A stretch of DNA of 54,564 nucleotides from an uncultured Acidobacteriia bacterium (GTDB taxonomy: Bacteria > Acidobacteriota > Terriglobia > Bryobacterales > Bryobacteraceae): NCBI GenBank assembly GCA_903925015.1, contig CAIYDY010000339.1, positions 1 to 54,564 on the forward strand, in the 5' to 3' direction. The stretch's first letter is position 1. Every line of letters starts with the position of its first letter. Below the pieces are notes generated by a model. It saw only the letters and a program-made list of their open reading frames with translations, did no database searches and was not told the origin of the DNA. Position numbers and translations under genes: made by a program. This document shows, piece by piece, positions 41,723 through 49,347 of the stretch.

Positions 41723-44700
41723 CTAGAAGGTAACCTTGACAGCCGCCGTAACAACGCGGCCGCCGCCAGTGCCATTCACACCCGTTCCGGAACCGATGGT
41801 GCCCGTGATGAAGCCGAAGTTGGAGCCGAAGCCGGTGTTCGGATTCGAGAACTGCGGCGTATTGGTCACGTTGAGCGAATCAGCCCGCAGCTGCAGCTTG
41901 ATGCCTTCGCGGATGGTGATCCAGCGCGAGAGGCCCAAGTTCAGAGAGAACAGACCGGGGCCGGTGAAGGTGTTCCGGCCGGAGGTGCCTTGGACGTTGG
42001 TCGCCGCCCGGGCGAAGCTGGAGGTGGAGAACCAGGGGTTGCCGGTGTTAATACCGCCGAGAACCTGGACCGGGGCGACTTGGTCGAGGGTGGCCGTGCC
42101 ACCGCTGCCCAAGTTCAGCGAGTTGCTCCCCGTAAAGGTGAGCGGCGTTCCGGTGCGGGCGGAAAGAATGCCCGTAACCTGCCATCCGCCAAGAACCTTG
42201 CCGACCGGGCTGTTGGCGAAGTATTGCTTGCCCTTGCCGAACGGCAGCTGGTAGATGTAGCTCTGGATGAAGTTGAACTTGCGGTCGAAATCGGCACGCG
42301 CGTAGTTCCGGCCGATGCCCTGACCTGCATAGAACGCCAGACCGCCGTCGTCGCCACCCTGGAAGTCCATGGCGCGTTGCCACGTGAACGCCGTGGTGAT
42401 GGCAAGCCCGTTGGACATCTTGCGGTCAAACTTCACTTGGAGGGAGTGGTAGGAGGAGGAGAAGCCCGCAAAATACTGGGTGACCGATGCGGTGGTCCCG
42501 TACTTGGCGTAGAAAGGCTGCCCCGCGCTACCGGCACCGATGGTTTGCCCGGCGTTGAGGTTGATGGCGGCAGGGGTGTCGACACCGTGACTGCCGACAT
42601 AGGCGACGTCGATGCTGAACTTCAACGGGAGCTGGCGCTGGATGGCGAGGTTCCAGCTTTCGATGTAACCGTTCTTGTAGTTGAGCGGAATCACGTTCTG
42701 GGCCGTAGTTGGATTCGGATTGGTGATGATGCCGTTTTGCGGCACCACGACCGGGTCCGGCGCAGGGAAGCCGTTTTGGAAGGTTGGAGCCAAGCCGCTG
42801 GGCAGGACCGCAGGCGCGTAGTTGTCCGAACCGCTGGGCGCGACGTACGAGTTGTTCGCGCGAACCGGGAAGTTGTAGGCCCAGTTGTTGTCCGGGAATG
42901 GCGTATAGCTGATGCCCAAGCCAGCACGGATGACGGTCTTGTCGTCGGTGCGGTAGGCGAGGCCAAGCCGGGGGGCGAAATACTTGAAGCGCTTTTGCAG
43001 GCCCATGTCCATGGGGTTGCCGCCGATACCCGCCAGCACCAAGGTGTTGTTGTTGGGGTTGTAGTTGGAGAACCCTCCTGCAAAGTGCGGCGTGGGTGGC
43101 CCGTAGTATTCCCAGCGGACACCCATGGTTGCGGTGAGTCGCGGGGTGACCTGCCAATTGTCTGCGATGTAGGTGAAGACCTGCGTTTGACGAAGGGCCG
43201 GGAAGTAGGTATTGACGTCGCGGGCCACCTGGCTGGGGACATCCAGCAGGAAGCTGGCCATGTCGTTGGCAATACCCTGCGAGGAGCCGGAGCAGCCCGT
43301 GGGTGGATTCGTGTTGCCGCCGGTGCAGGTCTGGAGCGCCGTTTGCTGCGTGCTGAAGGTGATCACTCCGCGCGGGCTGAAGGTCTGGTCCTGGAGGAGG
43401 TCATCCCGCAGACGGCGTACGTCGACACCGAACTTGATCGTGTGGTTCTTGTAGATCTTGGTCCAGGAGTTTACGAAATCGATGTTGGCCTCGGCGCGGT
43501 CCCATGGGAGGCTGGCGGAATAGCCGAACAGGGGGCTCGAATAGCCGTTGATGGTGATTCCCACGAAACCAGAAGTGAACGGCCCAAGGTTGACGCCGGG
43601 GACGCCGACGGCATCGGAATCGTTCTTGCCGTAGTCCCATTGGAACGCGTCATTGTGGTAGTGCGCGACGCCGACGCGAACTTCGGTGACAACAGTCGGA
43701 CTGACGACGCGGTTCCAGTTCAAACCGGTTGAATAGGTCTTCTGGACGGCATGGTCTTCAAAAGCGCCTTGGGCAGGGCCGCCGGCATCGCCGAAGATCG
43801 GCGCCTGGAAGCTGTGGGGACGGGCGAAGCTGAACCGGCCGCTGATGCGGTTCCGGTCGCTGAGATTCCAGTCCATCTTGGAATCGACTTGGTCCGTGAT
43901 TTTCTGGAAGGGCAGGAGCGCGAAGTAGTCGTTGGTCTGCGAGGTGGGAACGAAGGGCTCGTTGGTGGCTGGCAGGAAGCTGAGGATCTTCTTGGAGACG
44001 GGGTTGATGCGGCTCTGGGGAATGATGTTGCCGGGGAACGGGACGCGATTTTGGCCTGAGCCGTCTTGTTTTCCGCTGGCGGGGTCGTAAACCTGGTGGC
44101 CGGGATCGCCGCTGAGATCGCCTTGGGTGAAGGGGACGCTGGGGATGTTGGTCTGGTTGGTGTTGGCTTCGTGGTCGTCGCTGCGAACGTAGTTGGCGAA
44201 GAAGAAGAGCTTGTTCTTCTTTACGGGACCACCGACGTTCCCGCCCCATTGGTTGTAGGCAAGGTGGCCGACCGTGGGGGTGAAGTAGGCGCGGGCATCG
44301 AGGGCGCTGTTCTGGAGGAACTCGTAGGCGGCTCCATGGAAGGAGTTGGTGCCGGACTTGAGCATTACGTTGGCAACGGCACCGGTGGCGCGGCCAAGTT
44401 CGGGATCGTGGTTCGTGGTGGAGACGCTGACCTGCTGGATAGCTTCGGCCGGGGTGATCAGAATTTGGAGCAGACCGGTGCGCTCATTGTTGTCGATGCC
44501 TTCAATCTGGTAGTTGTTGCCCATGCGGGGCTGACCGTTGACATTGGTCTGGAGCGAGCTGGACGCGTTGAAGGCCTGGGAGTGCTGGAAGGTCTCGACG
44601 GAAGTACCGGGGACCAAGTCCAACAGACTCTGGAAGTTGCGGTTCACGCCGAGGGGCAGTTCGGAGACCATCTGGCCATCGATGACGCGGCCGGTGTCGG

Positions 44701-45112
44701 CGCGTTCGGTCTGGAGGATGGCACCGCTGGCGGAAACTTCAATGGTCTGGTTGACTTCACCGGGCTCGAGGCGGAGATCGACGCGGGGGCTGGTGTTGGC
44801 CTCGAGGAGGATGCCCGTTTTGAGTTCCTTCTTGAAGCCGGCGGTCTGGGCTTCCACGGAATAGGTGCCGGGAGGGAGGTCGGGGAAGCCGTAGCTGCCA
44901 CTTTCGTTCGTTTGGCGGGTGCGGACAATCTTGGTGTTGGTCTCCACCAAGGTGATCTTGGCATTGGCGATGGAACCGCCCTGGGAGTCCGTAACGGTGC
45001 CAACGATGGTTCCGTTCACGGCTTGGGAGAAGGCCAGACCCGCCCATAACAGGGCGGACGCAAGGATGGCGGACGCCCTGCGGACGGTGCCGGGAGTCGG
45101 GAAGACTTTCAT
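41723..45112 (-). CDS. large Oar-like outer-membrane protein (carboxypeptidase-regulatory domain plus beta-barrel)
   Basis: The frame is open further upstream, but the ATG at 45112 gives a signal peptide (RRASAILASALLWAGLAFSQ) and a 1129-residue protein of usual length. AGAGG stands 9 nt before it. After a carboxypeptidase-regulatory domain (about 25-110: GTIVGTVTDSQGGSIANAKI, YSVEAQTAGFKKELKTG) come a plug-like region (QTERADTGRVIDGQMVSELP, NNYQIEGIDNNERTG) and a large barrel. NSFHGAAYEFLQNSALDARA and NKLFFFANYVRSDD are recurrent in the acidobacterial family. It ends in KVTF, the terminal-Phe signal for outer-membrane insertion. It probably binds or takes up polymeric ligands. It is divergent from the PEP-CTERM gene. 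Confidence 0.88.
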   Translation of the reverse strand: MKVFPTPGTVRRASAILASALLWAGLAFSQAVNGTIVGTVTDSQGGSIANAKITLVETNTKIVRTRQTNESGSYGFPDLPPGTYSVEAQTAGFKKELKTGILLEANTSPRVDLRLEPGEVNQTIEVSASGAILQTERADTGRVIDGQMVSELPLGVNRNFQSLLDLVPGTSVETFQHSQAFNASSSLQTNVNGQPRMGNNYQIEGIDNNERTGLLQILITPAEAIQQVSVSTTNHDPELGRATGAVANVMLKSGTNSFHGAAYEFLQNSALDARAYFTPTVGHLAYNQWGGNVGGPVKKNKLFFFANYVRSDDHEANTNQTNIPSVPFTQGDLSGDPGHQVYDPASGKQDGSGQNRVPFPGNIIPQSRINPVSKKILSFLPATNEPFVPTSQTNDYFALLPFQKITDQVDSKMDWNLSDRNRISGRFSFARPHSFQAPIFGDAGGPAQGAFEDHAVQKTYSTGLNWNRVVSPTVVTEVRVGVAHYHNDAFQWDYGKNDSDAVGVPGVNLGPFTSGFVGITINGYSSPLFGYSASLPWDRAEANIDFVNSWTKIYKNHTIKFGVDVRRLRDDLLQDQTFSPRGVITFSTQQTALQTCTGGNTNPPTGCSGSSQGIANDMASFLLDVPSQVARDVNTYFPALRQTQVFTYIADNWQVTPRLTATMGVRWEYYGPPTPHFAGGFSNYNPNNNTLVLAGIGGNPMDMGLQKRFKYFAPRLGLAYRTDDKTVIRAGLGISYTPFPDNNWAYNFPVRANNSYVAPSGSDNYAPAVLPSGLAPTFQNGFPAPDPVVVPQNGIITNPNPTTAQNVIPLNYKNGYIESWNLAIQRQLPLKFSIDVAYVGSHGVDTPAAINLNAGQTIGAGSAGQPFYAKYGTTASVTQYFAGFSSSYHSLQVKFDRKMSNGLAITTAFTWQRAMDFQGGDDGGLAFYAGQGIGRNYARADFDRKFNFIQSYIYQLPFGKGKQYFANSPVGKVLGGWQVTGILSARTGTPLTFTGSNSLNLGSGGTATLDQVAPVQVLGGINTGNPWFSTSSFARAATNVQGTSGRNTFTGPGLFSLNLGLSRWITIREGIKLQLRADSLNVTNTPQFSNPNTGFGSNFGFITGTIGSGTGVNGTGGGRVVTAAVKVTF

Positions 45113-45260
45113 TGGAGCTAACCTCTTTCTTTGCCCTGCTGGGCAACTCGATGGGGACAATGCTATCAGATTGGACAAGGTGGGGTGGCGCAAAGTAATT
45201 ATGTTGTAACTTTCAGTTGCTATTCTCCGAAGACATCCGTCTGAAAGGTCCACCTGCACC

Positions 45261-47303
45261 ATGTCCGCTATCCGCAACAAGTTTTTCCTGATAGCCGCCC
45301 TCGCGGCTCTGCCAAGAGCTGAAGCGGCCTCGTTCAGCGTCGCCAGCGGCACCAACACAACGGCGCAGACTCTGAGCGGGACGTCGCAAACAGGCTCCGT
45401 GAGCTCCGGGGCGACCTTGACGGGTAGCAGCACAAACATACCCGTTTCGATCAGTGGCAACAGCGCCACGTTGACGAACCTCGGTACGATTTCCCAGACC
45501 GGGACCGGTCGCGCGGTGTTCGTCAGCAGCAACGTGACCGGCCTTGTGATCAACAACGGAAGCGCATCGAACGCGACGGCATTGATCCAAGCGGCCGACG
45601 CTGATGTTCTGCGCGGCGACAGAGCCAACGTCAACGTCACGCTGAACAATTACGGGACCTTGAATTCGTTGAACCCCTCGAAGGGTGGTTCGCAGGCGGT
45701 TGACTTCAACCCGATCACCACCGGGACGAACGTGATCAATAACTTCTCAACCGGCCAGTTGCTGGCGTTGGATGCGGACGCTGTTCGTCCCGGCGTGAAT
45801 GGAACCATCAATAATTCCGGCACGATCAAGTCGACCACGACCAGCACCACCGGAAATTCCAGCGACGGCATCGACGGGCAGAACAACCTCGGCTTCACGG
45901 TGAACAATTCCGGCAGCGGGCTGATCGAGGGTTCGCGCCACGGAATCACTGGTGGCGCTTTGAACGGTACGGTCAGCTACACGGCGACCATCTCGAACAC
46001 TGTGAATGCGACCATCCAGGGCAAGGACGGTTCCGGGATCAACTTGGACGGCTTCAATTCGAATCAAGTAGTGGGCATCACGAATGCCGGCACCATCAGC
46101 GGGTATGGCGTGACCGGCGATGGCGACGGAATTGACGTGGACGGCCTGGTAAACATCGTCAACACGGGTACCATCGTTTCCTACAATGCGGTCAGTTCCA
46201 TCGCAAATTCGCCGGCACATAGTGAAGGCATCACGGTTGGCGGCGGCTCGATAGACAACTCCGGCACGATCAAGGGCCTGGTTGCGAACGGGAATACCAA
46301 TGCGGTCGGCATCGGGATCTCGTTGCTGGGCAATGATGTGACGAGTGGAGCGCTTGCCGGAACGCGGGAGGCGATTTACGGCGACGCGACGGTGATCAAC
46401 CGTTCGGGTGGTCTGATCCAGGGCCAGAGCGAATCGGCCATTTTTGTGGATGGTCCGGCGAGCGGCCACACGGTTTCGATTACCAATCTGGCGGGCGGCA
46501 CCATTCAGGGCGGCGGCAGCGCTTCGGCGGCGATCCTGACGGGCGCGGACAACGACAGCTTGACCAATTCGGGCACCATCAACGGCAGCAGCAGCGGCGT
46601 CGCCGTGAACCTCGGGGCCGGAAACAACACGATGAGCATCAGCGGCGGCAGCGCCTCGATTCTCGGCGACGTGAACGGCGGTGTTGGGGGAACCAACCTG
46701 TTGTCGATTGCGCCGGGTACCGGGAACAACTTCGCGTACAGCAATGTGCTTTCGAATTTCAGCGCGGTGGAGATCCTCAGCGGCATGGTTACGCTTTCCG
46801 GCGTGAACACCTATACCGGAACTACGAAGGTCAGTGGCGGCACTTTGAAGCTGAGTGGGGCCAACCGGGTGTCATCGTCGAGCAGCCTGCAGCTGAACGG
46901 CGGGACTCTGGAAACGGCCAATGCGGGCGGGGCGAACGGGCAGAGCTTTTCAGCGCTGGGTCTGAGCGATAACTCCACACTGGATCTGGATGCCTCGTCA
47001 CTGACATTCAGCGGCTTGGGTACCATTACGGCGGGCAAGACCCTGGCGATCCTCGATTATTCCGATAGCGTTTCTCCGGGCTATGCGATCCGGATTGCCG
47101 GGAACCTGACGTCGGACGCGACCTTCCGGTCGTTGCTCGGCCGGACGACAGTGAACGGGAACGCCGCGGTGGCCTCGTTCGATGGCACGTACACGGATGT
47201 AACGGATGTAATGGCGGCACCCGAGCCGTCCACGATCGCGTTGGGATGCTTGGGACTGCTGGTGCTGCCGGTGATCCGGCGGAAGCGTTCCGCCGGGCGG
47301 TAG
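45261..47303 (+). CDS. PEP-CTERM surface protein with beta-helix repeats
   Basis: 680 residues. The signal peptide (SAIRNKFFLIAALAALPRAE) is followed by about 480 residues of short repeats of the type N-x-G-T-I (INNSGTIKS, ITNAGTISG, IVNTGTIVS, IDNSGTIKG, LTNSGTING), as in right-handed beta-helix adhesins. An autotransporter-associated beta-strand repeat is visible (GMVTLSGVNTYTGTTKVSGG). The end is APEPSTIALGCLGLLVLPVI followed by RRKR, a textbook PEP-CTERM exosortase signal. Such proteins are cleaved by an exosortase (EpsH/XrtA type) and move to the cell surface or biofilm matrix. No exosortase is encoded in the window. The upstream 148 nt are shared with the divergent Oar-like gene. Confidence 0.9.
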   Translation: MSAIRNKFFLIAALAALPRAEAASFSVASGTNTTAQTLSGTSQTGSVSSGATLTGSSTNIPVSISGNSATLTNLGTISQTGTGRAVFVSSNVTGLVINNGSASNATALIQAADADVLRGDRANVNVTLNNYGTLNSLNPSKGGSQAVDFNPITTGTNVINNFSTGQLLALDADAVRPGVNGTINNSGTIKSTTTSTTGNSSDGIDGQNNLGFTVNNSGSGLIEGSRHGITGGALNGTVSYTATISNTVNATIQGKDGSGINLDGFNSNQVVGITNAGTISGYGVTGDGDGIDVDGLVNIVNTGTIVSYNAVSSIANSPAHSEGITVGGGSIDNSGTIKGLVANGNTNAVGIGISLLGNDVTSGALAGTREAIYGDATVINRSGGLIQGQSESAIFVDGPASGHTVSITNLAGGTIQGGGSASAAILTGADNDSLTNSGTINGSSSGVAVNLGAGNNTMSISGGSASILGDVNGGVGGTNLLSIAPGTGNNFAYSNVLSNFSAVEILSGMVTLSGVNTYTGTTKVSGGTLKLSGANRVSSSSSLQLNGGTLETANAGGANGQSFSALGLSDNSTLDLDASSLTFSGLGTITAGKTLAILDYSDSVSPGYAIRIAGNLTSDATFRSLLGRTTVNGNAAVASFDGTYTDVTDVMAAPEPSTIALGCLGLLVLPVIRRKRSAGR

Positions 47304-47305
47304 GC

Positions 47306-47689
47306 ATGCAGAAAGTTATAGCGGGTCTACTTGGGGCGTTGGTCTTGATGGTCGGCGTGGTGGTGTTTCAAAACTACCGCGCGGGTGCCGAGCCGAAGTT
47401 CCCGACCGCCTACCAAGCGGTTGTGCTGAATGGCGGACAGGTGTATTACGGCAAGCTGGAGAATGCCTCGGGGCTCTATCCGGTGCTGCGGGATGTGTTT
47501 TACGTTGTCCGGAAAGAGATTCCGGAGACCAGGCAGGTCTCCAACGTTCTGGTTCGCAGGGGCAAGGAACTGCACGCACCGGAGTTCATGGTGCTGAGCC
47601 GCCAGAGCATTCTGTTCATCGAACCAGTCCGGCCCGATTCCGACATCGGTCGGACGATTGCAGAGCAGAAGAAGGCCGAACAGCACTGA
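47306..47689 (+). CDS. single-helix membrane protein downstream of the PEP-CTERM gene
   Basis: 127 residues from the ATG at 47306, 2 nt after the PEP-CTERM stop, so the two are cotranscribed. One N-terminal transmembrane helix (IAGLLGALVLMVGVVVF) is followed by a beta-rich periplasmic domain (YQAVVLNGGQVYYGKL, YPVLRDVFYVVRKEI, NVLVRRGKELHAPEFMVLSR, ILFIEPV) and a helical tail. I do not recognise a named family. The close coupling suggests a role in the biogenesis or anchoring of the surface protein, but this is inference only. It is convergent with the TauE gene. Confidence 0.65.
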   Translation: MQKVIAGLLGALVLMVGVVVFQNYRAGAEPKFPTAYQAVVLNGGQVYYGKLENASGLYPVLRDVFYVVRKEIPETRQVSNVLVRRGKELHAPEFMVLSRQSILFIEPVRPDSDIGRTIAEQKKAEQH

Positions 47690-47693
47690 GCTG

Positions 47694-48488
47694 CTAGCGG
47701 GCGGTGGTGGCGAGCGCGGGTTTGGCTGGGGACTTGGCTGGAGTTTCCAGCGAGCGCCACGCCAGATTTCCACCAATATAGATGAGCCACACGCAAAGCG
47801 CAAGACGCATCTTGCGCGGGGCCAGGACTTTTGCCAGCTGGGTCCCGAGGATGACCGCCGGGATGCCGCCGATCAGGAGCTGGCCAAGGATTTGGAAGGG
47901 CACTCCGTTCATTCCGGCGTGGATTCCACCGGCAAAGATCGAGAGCAGGAGCCCGAAGGCCAGGTCGGTGCCAACAATTTCGGCAGGCAATAGCGAGGTG
48001 AAGCGCATCAGTGCCACCGAGCCGAGCGCACCGGCACCAGCGGAGGAAAAGCCAACCTCGAAGCCGATAGGGGCAACGATCCACGGGAGCCATTTGACAT
48101 CGACAGGCTTCGATGCAATTCCATCACGGTACAGGCTGCGCCAGAGCGTTCCGGCTGCGGAAATGATGACGGTGATCCCGACGATGAGCAGAATCGGCTG
48201 CGTCATCGCTTTTTTATCGAACTGGCTTAGTAGGAGACTTCCGATCACGGTGGCGGGCAGCCCCCCCAGCGCCATGAACTTCAGAACCCGGAAGTTGATG
48301 TGGCCGCGTGCGAAGTAGATTGGCGTGGCGACCAGTTTGACCACAGTTCCGAACACGAGCGCGGTGGTTACAGCATCAGAGGCGGACTGGTGGAAGAACA
48401 AAATCAGGATGGGAGCCGTAATACTTCCCGCTCCGACTCCGGTGAGTCCGATTGCCAACGCAATGATGAATCCGGCCAGAATTTCCAC
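47694..48488 (-). CDS. sulfite exporter TauE/SafE-family membrane transporter
   Basis: 264 residues with eight hydrophobic helices in two repeats. MEILAGFIIALAIGLTGVGA with the GVGAGSITAPILILFF loop opens the first half, and GFSSAGAGALGSVALM marks the second; both are hallmark TauE/SafE (DUF81) repeats. The family moves organosulfonates, sulfoacetate or similar anions across the inner membrane. The GTG start at 48488 has no ribosome-binding site, but TATACT lies 7 nt upstream and overlaps a palindrome. The gene is separate from the SDR upstream (46 nt). Substrate not determinable. Confidence 0.87.
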   Translation of the reverse strand: MEILAGFIIALAIGLTGVGAGSITAPILILFFHQSASDAVTTALVFGTVVKLVATPIYFARGHINFRVLKFMALGGLPATVIGSLLLSQFDKKAMTQPILLIVGITVIISAAGTLWRSLYRDGIASKPVDVKWLPWIVAPIGFEVGFSSAGAGALGSVALMRFTSLLPAEIVGTDLAFGLLLSIFAGGIHAGMNGVPFQILGQLLIGGIPAVILGTQLAKVLAPRKMRLALCVWLIYIGGNLAWRSLETPAKSPAKPALATTAR

Positions 48489-48495
48489 TCCGACC

Positions 48496-48518
48496 AGTAT
48501 ACCCTATGTCGATAGGGT
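48496..48518 (-). promoter_or_regulatory. TATACT -10-like element overlapping a perfect palindrome before the TauE gene
   Basis: ACCCTAT-GTCG-ATAGGGT (48501-48518) has perfect 7-bp arms; its lower end overlaps the -10-like TATACT (48496-48501, minus strand), which stands 7 nt before the GTG. A palindrome placed in the spacer just upstream of a -10 is a typical operator position. It could also fold as a hairpin, but no T-tract follows. No adjacent regulator gene is visible. Confidence 0.55.
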
Positions 48519-48534
48519 CTATGGGAGTTTCGGA

Positions 48535-49347
48535 TTAATCGATTGGGGCCGTTGCGCCGAAGATGTGGGGAGCCGGATTTTCGCCCTGCAGCATCCCCTC
48601 GAACCTGGTGCGGATCAATTCGTCGAACTCGGGGTGGGTGAGAATCCAAAATTTTTCCTCGCGCACGGCTTCGAGGACGCGTTGGGCGATGACGCGGGGC
48701 TCCATTCCGGTTTCCACACGGGCGCGCATGGCGGGCGGAAAGCCGGGGGAATGGTCGGCGATGCTGGTTTTGACGAAGGCCGGGCACAGGGCGGAAACTT
48801 TGAGCTTGGATTCGGCCAGTTGCAGGTCAAAATGGAGCGATTCGGTGAAGGCCACGATTGCGTGCTTGGACGCGTAATAAGGGGAGACGAAGGGGCCGGT
48901 GCGGAGTCCTGCGGCCGAGGCGGTGTTGACGATGTGGCCTTCGTGGCCGTCGGCGATCATGCGCGGGACGAAGGCTCGGACGCCGTTGATGGCACCCCAG
49001 AGGTTCACGCCGAGGATGCGGGTCCAGGTCTCGGGAGTCTGTTCCCATGCGGGGACGCCCTCGCAGGCGATTCCGGCGTTGTTGCAGAGAAGATGGACGG
49101 CTCCGAAGGCGGACCATGCGGCGTCGGCGAGGTGAGCTGCATCCGCAGCCTTGGAGACATCAGTGTTGACGGGTAGGATGGTTGCCCCCTCGACCCCCAA
49201 GGCATTTGCGACACCGGCGAGGGCGACCCCATCAACATCGGCAAGAACCAGCCGCATGCCCTCTTCGGCGAAACGTTCGGCCAGCGCGCGCCCGATGCCG
49301 CTGGCGGCACCGGTTACGACTGCGACGCGGTCGTGAAACTGCTTCAT
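48535..49347 (-). CDS. short-chain dehydrogenase/reductase (SDR)
   Basis: 270 residues from the ATG at 49347, which overlaps the stop of the SpeE-like gene (ATGA). The classical SDR pattern is complete: VVTGAASGIGRALAERF, VLADVDG, LCNNAGIACEG, IVNTASAAGL and YYASKHAIVAFTES (Tyr/Lys pair), ending with a C-terminal extension containing HPEFDELIRTRFEGML. The VLADVD acidic residue suggests NAD preference. The C-terminal tail resembles acyl- or alcohol-oxidising SDRs. Translationally coupled to the SpeE-like protein. Substrate unknown. Confidence 0.87.
   Translation of the reverse strand: MKQFHDRVAVVTGAASGIGRALAERFAEEGMRLVLADVDGVALAGVANALGVEGATILPVNTDVSKAADAAHLADAAWSAFGAVHLLCNNAGIACEGVPAWEQTPETWTRILGVNLWGAINGVRAFVPRMIADGHEGHIVNTASAAGLRTGPFVSPYYASKHAIVAFTESLHFDLQLAESKLKVSALCPAFVKTSIADHSPGFPPAMRARVETGMEPRVIAQRVLEAVREEKFWILTHPEFDELIRTRFEGMLQGENPAPHIFGATAPID

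Noticed and set aside
45113-45649. Extension of the large Oar-like protein to 1308 residues
   Set aside because: It would run through the intergenic region and antisense to the PEP-CTERM gene; the ATG at 45112 is followed by a proper signal peptide.
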